Below, piece by piece: positions 1 to 11,442 of a DNA stretch of 64,000 bases. Every line of letters begins with the position of its first letter. Position 1 is the stretch's first letter. The DNA lies in the NCBI GenBank assembly GCA_905221605.1, contig CAJNDS010002306.1, positions 366,501 to 430,500 on the forward strand, given 5' to 3'. This stretch comes from Symbiodinium natans (lineage: Eukaryota > Sar > Dinophyceae > Suessiales > Symbiodiniaceae). A program made the position numbers and the translations under genes. The notes beneath the pieces are model-generated. The model was not told the origin of the DNA, made no database searches, and saw nothing but the letters and a program-made list of their open reading frames with translations.

Positions 1-803
1 AGCAAAGGCACCGGCAAGCAAGTGGTGCTTCTATGTGCTTCTCCAAGCATGATGTGTGCACCTGAATGACCAGGTCTGTTTGTGATATTTGTGAGTTCGA
101 GTACAATACGATGTACCCACAAGGAGGGTGTCATAGAAGACCCAGCAGGGGTGTCGCAAGCGTTGTTCTCTCGAATCGGAGCAAGGAATCATGACCTTGT
201 TGGGAGTATGAAAGGGAGAGCCCAGGTTCCTCGTGGGTGATTGAGTTCTATCTTGACGAAAGCAGAGCATCAAGAGCAGCGAACCCCTCCACACATGAGG
301 AACCATGGAGCGATTTGAGTGCGGAAACTCCTTAGCTGCTTATCGTTGCGCGGGCCGGGTCGCAACATTTTCTGGGAGTTGGCGAAAGCCACGGCAAAAA
401 CACACATATGAAGAAACAAGGATGGCGATGAGACTAGACGGAGCGCGGACGCACCTGCACCCGCACACGCACACACGCTCGCACGCGCGCACGCGCCCAC
501 ACACACACACACCTCCGATGGCAAATTTTCACAGTGTTCATCTGCTGCAATGTCCGACGTTCAACAGTCCGACATCACAGCTCAGTTCAGATCGAAAACA
601 GTCGAGGCAATGCATGCAAGAAGCGTTGAAACTACAAAGCGTACTGCCACGTTCGAAGGACCTTCTTTTTTTATTACCTTGCCGTTGCGGAGATGCGCAC
701 GCGACAACTTGAGACAAGCAGGTTCCATGACATGTTTAAGCAGCTGCTCCCTGAGCTGCAGGGTGACACTTTTGCAAGACCCGCCTGAAAGCGGGAGTAA
801 AGT

Positions 804-990
804 GCGTTACGGAAATTGGCGGGTTGTAACGGAAACTGTCCCCCTGAAAACGACACAGAAACTACGAAAGGGCGTAACGGAAACTGGTTTCGAGGCGTTA
901 CAGAAACTGAGTCGGGGCGTAACAGAAACTACCTTCCTAAGCGAGAAACTACAGCCACAGGAAGGATTAGGGTGCCACGGACTAGCTCTG
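804..990 (+). repeat. Irregular GTAACGGAAAC-type repeat, left flank of palindrome
   Basis: About five copies of a short motif close to GTAACGGAAAC (variants GTTACGGAAAT, GTTACAGAAAC, GTAACAGAAAC) lie at irregular 20-35 nt spacing. The same motif family recurs in reverse orientation at 2379-2533, on the other side of the palindrome. The two flanks share the motif but not the spacer sequences, so they are an older, diverged inverted pair around the younger, near-identical arms. Confidence 0.75.
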
Positions 991-2378
991 GTAACCGAAA
1001 TCACGGAAAACTTAAACCGAAACCTACACAAACCGGCTACGGAAAGGCGCACCAGAAGGGCACGGCTCTTTTTTTTCCTGGCATGCAAAGGCCGTTCTGC
1101 AGGTACTTTTGGTCAGCGTCGCCTTGCGGGACACAACAGGGCTTAGTGCTTCCAGGGCCTGTAGGGCGAGGGTTGAGGGTTCAGGGCTGAGGGCTCAGGG
1201 CAAGCCGCAAAACCCACAACCCCTGCAGCCGGTCGCCCGGATCTCCGCAGAGCAGGCAGACTGGAACTTCTTCAAGTTGTCCCCTAAAACCCTAAACCCC
1301 AGACCCTAAACCCTGAACTCTAAACCCTTTTTCCCCCGAACCTATAAAACCCCTAAACCCTACAGCCCCGAACCCTAAACCCGTAAACCCAAGCTTGTCG
1401 CCCGGATCTCCGCAGAAGTTGTCCGCCAGACTCGAACTTCTTGAAGTTGTCCTGGGCAAGGGCCGAGGGGGGGGCTCGGGGTTTTAGGGGTTTGGGGTTC
1501 AGGGGTTGACGGGGTAGTTTCCCAGCCGCTCTCCGGCTCCCCTTGAACAAGAATCCCTCCTGACGTGTTCAGGGTCGCTGGATTTGTGGGTCCCAGCGGG
1601 GCGGGCGCCCGGGACCCACAAAACATGGCCACTCCTAACCGCTCTCCGGCTTTCCTTGGATCCCAAGAATCGCTCTCACGCTGCTCTTGGAGCCAGCGAT
1701 TCTTGGGATCCAAGGAAAGCCGGAGAGCGGTTAGGAGTGGCCATGTTTTGTGGGTCCCGGGCGGCCGCCCCGCTGGGACCCACAAATCCAGCGACCCTGA
1801 ACACGTCAGGAGGGATTCTTGTTCAAGGGGAGCCGGAGAGGGGCTGGGAAACTACCCCGTCAACCCCTGAACCCTAAACCCCTAAAACCCCGAGCCCCCC
1901 CCTCGGCCCTTGCCCAGGACAACTTCAAGAAGTTCGAGTCTGGCGGACAACTTCTGCGGAGATCCGGGCGACAAGCTTGGGTTTACGGGTTTAGGGTTCG
2001 GGGCTGCAGGGTTTAGGGGTTTTATAGGTTCGGGGGAAAAAGGGTTTAGAGTTCAGGGTTTAGGGTCTGGGGTTTAGGGTTTTAGGGGACAACTTGAAGA
2101 AGTTCCAGTCTGCCTGCTCTGCGGAGATCCGGGCGACCGGCTGCAGGGGTTGTGGGTTTTGCGGCTTGCCCTGAGCCCTCAGCCCTGAACCCTCAACCCT
2201 CGCCCTACAGGCCCTGGAAGCACTAAGCCCTGTTGTGTCCCGCAAGGCGACGCTGACCAAAAGTACCTGCAGAACGGCCTTTGCATGCCAGGAAAAAAAA
2301 GAGCCGTGCCCTTCTGGTGCGCCTTTCCGTAGCCGGTTTGTGTAGGTTTCGGTTTAAGTTTTCCGTGATTTCGGTTAC
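991..2378. repeat. 1.39-kb near-perfect palindrome
   Basis: Positions 991-1674 and 1695-2378 are reverse complements over 684 bp (position i pairs with 3369-i), separated by a 20-nt loop at 1675-1694. Reading both arms I see only about three single-base differences: near 1362/2007, near 1493/1876 and inside the GC-rich motif near 1608/1761. Each arm carries TTTAGGG-like and AACCCTG-like pieces. No transposase frame is visible; the open frames in each arm are mirror images of each other. It could be a recent inverted duplication, a foldback element, or an inverted-repeat artefact of amplification or assembly. Confidence 0.9.
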
Positions 2379-2533
2379 ATCTCTTTTTGGTTTCCGTTGC
2401 AGTTTTGCTTGTTTTCCGTTACAGCCGCGCATTGTTTCGACTTGCCGGGCCGTTGTTTCCGTTACATTTTTTTTTGCTTTCCGTTACATTTTGCCGTTTG
2501 TTTCGGTTACAACCTTTTTTAGTTTCCGTTACA
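2379..2533 (-). repeat. Irregular GTAACGGAAAC-type repeat, right flank of palindrome
   Basis: About seven copies of GTTTCCGTTAC-like units (reverse complement of the left-flank motif) are separated by T-rich spacers of variable length. Confidence 0.75.
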
Positions 2534-2579
2534 GCCGCCACCCTCAAAGCGGAGCTTGTGTCGGGACTCATGCCGACAT

Positions 2580-2595
2580 GGGGGGGGGGGGGGGG
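2580..2595 (+). repeat. Poly-G run (16 nt)
   Basis: Homopolymer G run directly after the right flank of the palindrome system. Confidence 0.9.
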
Positions 2596-3256
2596 CTGCA
2601 TCGGGAACCCCAAACAGCAAACCCTAAGAAATGACTATTATGACACTATTCCTGGCCTCGAGGTTGAGATGGGAACATCGTGGACGCCTCATCTGCGAGG
2701 AGCAAAGTGCACATTTTTTCCGTCTCGAGGACTCTCGCATGCAGTTGCCAGTGTGTACTGCTTGGCAAGTGCAGAACATCTCCCTCCTCCTGAAAGCACA
2801 CAAGCCCAGGCAAGCACGTTCCGGAAAATGATGCCCTCTGGCTTGCAAGTTCAGCATTGGGGGCTGTCCTGTCTTAGGGTCCTGTCTTAGGGTTGGGAGT
2901 TGGAGGGTAAAGGGTGAATGGCTCAACCAGCTTCGGGCATTGAGCCTTGGTCAATTTTTTTAATGATTGCCCCGGACAAGTTCCGACACTGTCTTGAGTC
3001 CTCGGAAACCTGTATCATGTTTGGGTGCAAGCTCAGACAGTATGACCTTACCACCGAGTCTAGCACTGGAGCCAGAAGTCTTCAGACTTTTTCGAGTACC
3101 TGGTGCCGGGAGCAGGACTTTGTGGTCATGAGCTACAGTAAGTCACTCGCCTTCCCCAAGATGAACGCATTGGGTCAAGAGAACTCCGTGAGCTGCCCCT
3201 GCAGAAGCAGGTAAACCCTAGGCAAAAGCTTTTCTGCCTTCCCGGCTCAGATCGCG

Positions 3257-3353
3257 CAGCGAGCTTATGGAGGCAGCCAGCATCTATGCGCGTCTTTTCA
3301 TGGGCATGATGTCCGACGACTTCGTGGAGCCACTCGCTCGAGAAGCGGGTTGA
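3257..3353 (+). CDS. Candidate exon of unknown gene
   Basis: The frame reads ELMEAASIYARLFMGMMSDD followed by FVEPLAREAG and then a stop. Composition and hydrophobic pattern look like real protein, and an AG-terminated intron end (GGCTCAG) sits just upstream. No family is recognised and no partner exon was found, so this may be chance. Confidence 0.3.
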
Positions 3354-3650
3354 AGGATCAAGGAAGGGGAATGTGCTTGGGGAATCATCATGAATCCCGT
3401 CGTTTGTGGTTCCTGTCTAGTTTCTGAGCTCACAGCGTTCTGCTTGTTGCGCTGGCGCCTCTTCTGGCCTTTGCTCTCTGCCTGTTGCTTTCAGTGGAAT
3501 GCTTTCAGTGAAATGCTTTTGCTCTGTGCCCTCGGCCTATCTTGCCTTTCCTTTCTGAAGACAAAAACAAGTGTGCCTGAATCAGAACTATGATGTTTTT
3601 AGCATGCCCGCCGGAATGTTGAACAACTGTACCCGATTTGGAAACGTTGT

Positions 3651-3676
3651 GGGGGGGGGGGGGGGGGGGGGGGGGG
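3651..3676 (+). repeat. Poly-G run (26 nt)
   Basis: Uninterrupted G homopolymer. Confidence 0.9.
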
Positions 3677-5852
3677 CGGACCCCTACCCTCGTTATAGTT
3701 TAAACTCAGCCAAAGCATGCTTCTTGTAAACCACACAACTCTTCAAGTAAGCTAAGTAACTGTCCAAGTTGATCTTCACCACATCATACAGGGTTAAATG
3801 CAAAAGCATGTTAGAAACAAGACGTGCTATTTCACAACAACACAAGCCTGAATCAAGGCTTTAATCTGCTGCAGCGGGCAAGTTGAACGGCCCACTTGTA
3901 GTTGGCGTCATGTCAAGTTTGGAAAGAATGGGGGCTTGCACCCCAACCACCCTAACAAATTTCCCTGTCGTTCTTCAAAAAGAGATACTAACAAAGTACA
4001 TCGCGCATGTCTCGGGATGTTTTTTTCTGCCTGTTGACTGGCACGGCAACCACGGGCTGCGTCATGTTTGGAAATCAATTCCTGTGTGTGTGTGTAGAAG
4101 CAACAATGCGCTGGTATGTTTGTCATGGTATGTTTACATAAACAGCACAGACATGAATCCGAATAGGGTGCCTGTGGACTCCAACGCCCCTTGTTTAAGG
4201 AACATCCTTAAGTCATGAGGTTTAGGGTTCAGGGGGTTTAGCATCCGTGCAATTCTGTACCTTCAAGGGTGCACACGCTGTAAATCACAATATTTCTGTG
4301 CAGAAAGTCTACAGTGAGCCACCTTACAGGAAAGCAACTTGCAGCGTGTTGGTCAACGCGCTTAGTCGCGGCAAAGGCCGCGACTCACAGCATTTCTTAG
4401 TATGGTTTTTCACCAGCAGCTTCCACCCTCCCTCTCCCCCCACCCATCGAATTTTACGTCAGCCAGAGGTTCACAAAGTCAGAATATGAAAATCGTTGTT
4501 TTCCAAATGAAGCTAAGGCGCTTGAACAGCACGAAGGGCTTTAGTTAGTCTTTGGTCCTTCTGCATGTTCGTGAACTAACTTTGACGTGTTTTTGCGGTC
4601 AATATGTTTCCGGGCACAGCTTAACACGCGGAGCCCTTCTCAACTGTCTGTCAGATGCTTGTGGAAGGGGTTGGGGCTCGTGATTCAGTAGTTTCGCAGC
4701 TTCTGTGGTCTCAGAACGGCTGGAAAGAGCCACATGCTGTAAATCGCAGTCCCTTGAAGCCACCAACTACTGCAAATTGCAGCATGTCTGTCCCTTCCAA
4801 CAAATTCGTGGCTGAAAGTTCAGGAGAGCGCGAAGGCCACCTGAAACAAAACCACCCCTAACTCAACGCAAGCAGCTGAAAGATGATGGCAGATCTGGCT
4901 TCGGTAATAGCATCGCCATCTCTTCTGTCCCAACAGTTGGGAATACAGGAGATACAAGGGGTCAGCTTGTGCGAAGCGATTCTGGGAACCTGTTGTTGCT
5001 GGGCTAAGCCCCTCTAAAGCCTCTCAGCCCTCAGAGTCATGAAATTAAACACACCCCACATGACGGGCCTTGCAACACCATCGCTTGCACTTCGCTCACC
5101 GCCCTAAGGAGCTTCTTTGAAGATGATGAAGCCTCGGAGTCTTCGTCCGCAGTGGGTGAGGGGCTTTCGGAGAGGGCTTCGAGCCTTCCGCACAAAAGTC
5201 TGCCAAGATACCTAGGCCCTCAAGATGGTTCCTGTAGGTATGTCTTTCCGCCTCACTGTTTAACTGCATACCGCTGCATACCTCTTCGACTTCTGGCTGC
5301 TCCTACGCCCCAACCTGTGCGTCTTGGCCTAGGACCTCTTTGGGTCGGATCAACAGGTGGCAGAACTCGTGAAGATGCTTAAGAGCTGGCAGGCCATTGC
5401 CTTTGCTCGGATCGGACTTTGCTCTAAAGTTGGCCTGTAGGCAGTCGGAATACTGGATTTTGTTTGACAAAGAGCCCTAGACACCCCCAATTTGAGGGAG
5501 GATTTGGACGCGGTGTTGTTGGGTTTGCACCACCCAACTTTAACAGTTGGGATTTCGGGTTCAGGGTTCCGCACTGTATCGCACTGTGATGATGGGAGGT
5601 TGGCGCTGTCAACGTCATCGCAAAGTGGCGAGAGTGTCTGGGCCAGTTGGAAAAACGTGTTTCTGGGGCTTTCGTGCTAAACTTGGCAAAGAAGCGCAGC
5701 TGAACAGGCTGCTCGCTAAGCCGTGAAGAGCCAATTACCAGAGTTTTGCACGCGAAACCTTCTTGTAAGGCTTTTCTTGGGGGTCAGAATTTGGATGAGC
5801 TTGGTCTGCAACAGACATGTCCTCATACTTGTCATAAGGTCTGCGAAATGTT

Positions 5853-5961
5853 CAACATAACCCTTGGGCATACCCCATTGAAAGAAATTACGTGGTATGG
5901 TAAAGCCCTTCCTTATAATCTCCTGTTTATCGGTTAAGGGGTATGGGTTTGGGGTATGTTG
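5853..5961. mobile_element. MITE-like element, family III copy 1
   Basis: About 109 bp with terminal inverted repeats: CAACATAACCC...GGCATACCCC on the left and GGGGTATGGG...GGGGTATGTTG on the right. The same ends bound a 116-bp element at 41175-41290. No coding capacity, so it is non-autonomous. Confidence 0.7.
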
Positions 5962-6671
5962 GATTGTTTTTAGATAAGAGCTAGAAACCAGAATAGCAGA
6001 GCATGTCTTCTCTAGGGCTCCAGCGTGTGAGGTTCGTTGGTCGCGCCCAGGCGTCTCGATGCGATAACTTTCGGCGTGAAAAGCCTTCGTGTCAGACCTC
6101 AGGCACGCCCAAAGGTCAACTTAGAACTGCCACACTCCCAGCCCCACTAGACGAACAACTTACTGCCACATGACTTTAAGAGGCCACATGCAGGCAGCTG
6201 GTCGCTTTGAGAACTCATCTTGTTCGACCGTGTGCATTCAATTCTTGGGACGCTTGCAGCTCGGGGCCCCTCTTTGAACGGACTTAGCATTTGTGTAGGG
6301 ATGGTCAAGCTCCGTTGAGGAGCTCAAGCTGCAGGTTGCTTCTCATGTGTTTAGGGTTCAGGGTTCAGGGTTGAGGGTTTCTGCTGAAATCTGTGCTGCA
6401 GTCTGTTCTAGACGAGGGATTCCCTGGACCTCGGCACTGCGTTCGATGCTTGGAGAGAGGCTGTGGGCAGCGGGTGTAGATCGCTTGATGCCAGTGACCG
6501 TCCAGTCAGGTATCGGTATCGGGGGTTCGATGCAACTCTGGCTCAGACAGGTTCCAAAAGCCGTCGTCCAGGGCTTCGGAGGATTTATGTCAGAGCTGGT
6601 GCGCTTCGCTAGCCCGCGCAGGTGCTGCAATCGAGGAAACGGCAGGCGGAGCCTTGCCACTGTGCGGGAGC

Positions 6672-6856
6672 GTGTGCCTCTGTGCGTTTGTTCGTTTGTG
6701 TGTGTCTGTGCGTTTGTTCGTCCGTGTGTCTGTCTGCCTGCCTGTGTCTGTCTGTCTGCCTGTCTGTCTGTCTGCCTGCCTGTCTGTCTGTCTGTCCGCC
6801 TGCCTGTCTGCCTGTCTCTCTGTCTGTCTGTGTCTCTGTCTGTGTCTGTGTGCCTG
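6672..6856 (+). repeat. CTGT/TGTC-type microsatellite
   Basis: Dense CTGT, CTGC and TGTG repeats. All three frames stay open through it, giving Cys/Leu/Val-rich or His/Asp/Arg-rich spurious products. Confidence 0.9.
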
Positions 6857-7727
6857 TGGATACGGTGTTCTGCGTCCTACATCAAAATCATATTCAACAT
6901 GCAAAGATGGGTGGAAGGGAGGGGGTTGGGCAGGAAAGTTGCCGCCCAGAACATGCTCGACTTGAGTTTGGCAGGTGAATCTTACAACTCTGTCTAAGTA
7001 CTTAGTCACTGACAGGCCTATAGGGGATTCAGTGGGGGCATATGGTCCGGAAGTGCAGGCAGCCAGAAGGCAGACTTGGTGGAGGCGCCCTGAGATGGTC
7101 AGCATCGGTAGTTTGTAAGCCAATCACGCCGCGCGTACCGTAATGCACCAGGGGATTCCGACGATGTTTCATGATCGTTGATACGAAATGGGTTTGAGCT
7201 TCTGGAAAGAGTTTCCGAGCAGCCTGTGGCACTTTTCATTATGCACATAGGAACCCATCAGTCAAGGCCTACAGAAAGCTGTAACCATGAGCCCAAGCCA
7301 TACACAAGCAATGTGCCTTGCCTCAAACCCAAAGCATGGCTGCAGTAAACTCGGCGTTTTCATTGTCGTCGTCATTCTCGTCGTTCCCGTCATCATCAAT
7401 CAACTTCCAATGGTTTGCAATGTCATCTCTCTCCATACCGAACCCTCAGCCCTATATGAACAACTAAGCCTGCAACGTCTTAAAAGTCCCATGTTTAAAA
7501 AAGTCTTTAAGTCAGTGAACGGAAGAGGTGGGGATGTTCTCACGCAGTCTCAATGCGACGATACGAAGAAAATGCAGCAGCTGACAACGAGACAAGGGAC
7601 GAAGGCGCATGAAAACTGATGAAAAGAGCGACGCCCAAACATACTTGGTCAGTCCTCTAAATCATGGTCCTTTTGGGGGTGCCCTAAACAACAGGGGGCC
7701 TTGGAAGAAGGAACCCAAAAGGAGTCA

Positions 7728-7806
7728 TATGAGGGTTTCCGAAATTAGGGGCACCTTCTTGGGGTCCTTATTTTAAGGGAATCCTACTATTTGGGGGGTT
7801 TATTTA
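7728..7806. mobile_element. MITE-like element, family I, abutting telomeric array
   Basis: Left end GAGGGTTTCCGAAAT and the internal core (CTTGGGGTCCTTATTTTAAGG, then CCTACTATTTGGGG) match family I elements such as 22556-22656. Where the right terminal repeat (CGTAAACCC) should be, the sequence runs into a CCCTAAA array. Confidence 0.65.
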
Positions 7807-7875
7807 AACCCTAAACCCTAAACCCTAAACCCTAAACCCTAAACCCTAAACCCTAAACCCTAAACCCTAAACCCC
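7807..7875 (-). repeat. Interstitial telomeric array (CCCTAAA)n
   Basis: About ten near-perfect CCCTAAA units, directly continuing from the right end of a family I element. Confidence 0.95.
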
Positions 7876-7946
7876 CATATTTTGACTCGCGGAGGCCTTG
7901 GGCTTGCTGCGGAGTGGCATCCGGCAAAAGCCAGAACAAATGACTG

Positions 7947-8062
7947 ATTGGGTTCCCCCTTATACGAAGAACCGTCCTTTAATAGGGATTCTAGTAGGAT
8001 TCTAGTACCCCCTAGTCTCCTCCGTATTGAGGGACTCTTAGTATAAGGGGGAAACATCCCAA
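7947..8062. mobile_element. MITE-like element, family II copy 1
   Basis: About 116 bp with ends TTGGG-TTCCCCCTTATAC and GTATAAGGGGGAAACATCCCAA in inverted orientation. Internal halves are also partly complementary (GGGATTCTAGTAGG..., ACCGTCCTTTAAT...), so it can fold into a long hairpin. Same family as 40571-41034 and 45626-45731. Confidence 0.75.
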
Positions 8063-9340
8063 CAAATTGATTTTAAATGCTTTTTCTTCGGTCTCACTAT
8101 AGGCCTGGCTTCACGAATGGCAGGTCTTTGCCAAGCTTAGGGGGCACCTGCAGGAGGACTTAAGACGAGCGGAATGAAGTCAGGGGCCTACTGGCCTCTG
8201 TGTGTCGAGGTTTAAAATGGAGTTGGTGAGCAATTCCGGATCTGTGATCGCAAGTGCATTGAATGAGAGAGGAAGTGCGGAAACTGCATCTGCTTCGTCC
8301 TCGGGAAGCAATCATCGCAGGCGAGTCATGCGGCTCATGTGGCGAAAGCAGGTTCGGTGCACAGCTACATTGTGTCACGGTCCCTCGAGACATCTATTTT
8401 CCTCTGACCCAACGTCTGCAGGCACAAAGTGTGCCTTCGAATTTTCATTCGAGGCGCGGTCAAAATTACCGCTTAGTTGTTTTAGTAGAGGGGGTAGTTG
8501 TTGCAGCAAAATGCCGAGGATCGATAGGGGACGCGCTAAAATGATATTGTTATTTCATACTATAGGATAAAAGTGCGGTAGGTGAAAAACATGGAAAACG
8601 ATAGGGGACGCGCTAATTCAAAAACAAGCAAGGCTTAAACAAGCATTTTTGACGCCGACTCATTTCAATTCGCTTTTGCGCTGGCGCTTCCGAATGGAAC
8701 TGCTCGCGTACTTCGAAGCACAACGCAGGCAAGTTGAGCCAAAGCAAAACCCACACCAACACCCGGAGGCCTTTCCAGACTGATTCAACATAACTATTCA
8801 ACCTCCACCTGAAAAGTATGGGCTGGCTCGCGTGTCCTGGAGACGTCGGTGGAAAGCTCGCCGAAAAACGCAGCTGGTTCCAGCTCTCCACTGGGCCAGC
8901 AGCCCTCGAGAGTCCGCCACCCTATTGAACCCGATGGTGACTATCAAATAGTCACATAGGAGCCAAGAACGAGCCAAGAAAAAGGGCGTGCCGAGCACAT
9001 GGTGGGCACTGGGCTTCAAACATAGCGACCCGCAGCCTTGCCGAGCACCTTAGCGACGCCCTTGAAACGTAGGGAGCTTCCTTTTTTTTCGAGACCCTCT
9101 CGCCCTTGTTGGGGGCTCCCAATTGTTCAATGCACGTCAACGATCTTGAAGCAAAAGGAGGTCACAGCCTTGGGGGCTAAGACAGGGCCGATCAGGTGCC
9201 CCGTTGCGTCTCAGCACTGCCCAGGTGGACACCACTGTCGTGTTTCCTGAGGCAGCATGTCGGGCGCAGGGTTCCAAACCTTGACAGTACAGTTAGTTCC
9301 AGGGGTGCAAATAGGTCCTTGATACAAGGACTGGACGTGC

Positions 9341-9420
9341 ATGCGCGCGCACGCGCACGCGCACGCGCACGCGCACGCGCACGCGCACGCGCACGCGCAC
9401 GCGCACGCGCACGCGCACGC

Positions 9421-9502
<82 letters not shown>

Positions 9503-10586
9503 ACCCACCCACCCACCCACGCCGCTCCCGCGCACGCAACGCATCCGCCCGCACCGCACACGCACACGCACACTGCACGCCAACTCACGCCCAACGACTC
9601 CCAACGCACGCCCACTGCACGCACACGCACTCCAACGCACAGCGCACGTGCACGCACACGCACACACACGCACACACACACACACCACACACTCACGGCA
9701 CACACACACACACCCACACACACACACACACACACCACGCACACACACACACACCACGCACCGTCACGACGCACTTCACTCAGCGCCACAGACCACTCAC
9801 ACACGCGACACACACACACACCCCACACACACACACACACACACCCACACACACACACACACAGCACGCACACTCACAACACACACACAAAACGCACTCA
9901 CCTCACGCACACCACACACACACACACCACACATCGCACACACACACCACGACACACCCCACACGCACACCCCACACACCCACACCACACACACTCAGAC
10001 ACACCCACACACACCACACAAACACACACACACCTCGCGCTCCACACCCACACACACATCACACCCTCACCCACGACACACACACACACACACACACACA
10101 CCCGCGCACCACACACACCACACACACACACACCCCACGCACAGCCCCCACGCACTCACCACGCACCACCCACGCACGCTGCACTGCACTCCGCACGCAC
10201 GCACCGCACACCCACGCACACGCACGCGACACACACGCACCACACGCACACCCACGCACACACACCAGAGCACCACACACGCACACGTACACGCCACAAA
10301 CACTCACACACCTCTCACACAACCACACACACACAACACACACCACTTCACACACACTCACCACACACTCACCACAGCAAACTCACACACACTCAACACA
10401 TCACGCATACACCACGCACACCACAACGCACACACACTCACACAAACACGCCCCACTACACACGCACACAACACTCACCCACACGCACCCCACCCACCCA
10501 CACTCCCTCACAAACGTCACCCTCATGCACGCACACACTCCGTCCACGAAACTCACACACTCACGCACGCACACGCACACACACAT

Positions 10587-10625
<39 letters not shown>

Positions 10626-10857
10626 AGCCACACACACCACACAGACGCACAACGCACACTCACTACGCACACGCACACGGCAAAGGTTGGACCGAACCGT
10701 CTAGCCACATCACTAACTCACACCACACTTCACACGCACCTGCACACACACATGCGCACACTACACACTCGTCCCAACACACACACACACACACACACAC
10801 ACTTCGCACCACACCACACACACACGCACACACACACCACACAACACACACACAACA

Positions 10858-10888
<31 letters not shown>

Positions 10889-11177
10889 CAACACACACAC
10901 GCAACGCACCACTCACCACATCACTCACGCACTCACTGCGCACGCACTCCTCACCACACACACACACCCCCACAACCCCCACACACACACACACGCACGC
11001 ACGCCGCACGCACTCACTCACGCACTCAACCCCGCCCACACACACACACACCCGCACAAACACACACACACACCACCACACACACACGCACTCCGCGACT
11101 CACTCCTCACGCACACCCACACACACACCACACACACACACCCACACACACACACACACACTCACACACCACACACA

Positions 11178-11220
<43 letters not shown>

Positions 11221-11225
11221 ATGCA
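9341..11225 (+). repeat. CA-rich satellite with (GCGCAC)n head
   Basis: It begins with about a dozen GCGCAC units (9343-9418) that turn into a pure CA tract (9419-9500), then about 1.7 kb of imperfect CA with CACG, CACC and ACTC interruptions. The + strand is almost free of T and G for long stretches. Long His/Thr frames here are an effect of the repeat. Alternating purine-pyrimidine runs are prone to Z-DNA. Confidence 0.95.
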
Positions 11226-11391
11226 CGTACAAGTTGACCTGGTCGTCTCCTCATCGTAGAACCCATCACTAAAAGTCACAACGCCTTGTTGACGAGGTTT
11301 ATGATGACAACTCTAGAGAAGAAAGCTAATTCTCTAGCAGGCAGCTGCTGCCCGGATTTATGAATAGTCTCCCAAAATCCAGCTTGACTAG

Positions 11392-11442
11392 GCTCACGTG
11401 ATCTCACGGCTCTTCAATCCGGAGCTTGGCCAGTGGCTGGAG
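11392..11442 (+). CDS. MDAR-like exon 1 (of those found)
   Basis: Acceptor TAG before 11392; encodes AHVISRLFNPELGQWLE; donor GA at 11443 (GACACG). 51 nt, phase 0 at both ends, so it joins directly to EQYAARGVKF in the next exon. Confidence 0.75.

Larger units (their letters stand above)
2634..5850. other. Stretch without a recognised gene
   Basis: Apart from one exon-like fragment near 3.26 kb and a poly-G run at 3651-3676 I see no conserved protein motif, RNA gene or clear repeat here. Short open frames on both strands have no recognisable domain. Confidence 0.5.
5962..9340. other. Stretch without a recognised gene
   Basis: Holds a CTGT microsatellite, one telomeric-motif array and two MITE-like elements, listed separately. 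No exon with a recognisable domain was found, although the missing N-terminal exons of the reductase gene could lie here as short exons I cannot identify. Confidence 0.45.

Noticed and set aside
991-2378. Mirror-image open frames in both palindrome arms as genes
   Set aside because: Their identity is fully explained by the inverted repeat and they consist largely of degenerate telomeric-type sequence.
9196-11272. Very long open frames (His/Thr on +, Val/Cys on -)
   Set aside because: They are created by the CA satellite, which has no stop codons in several frames; no protein-like composition.
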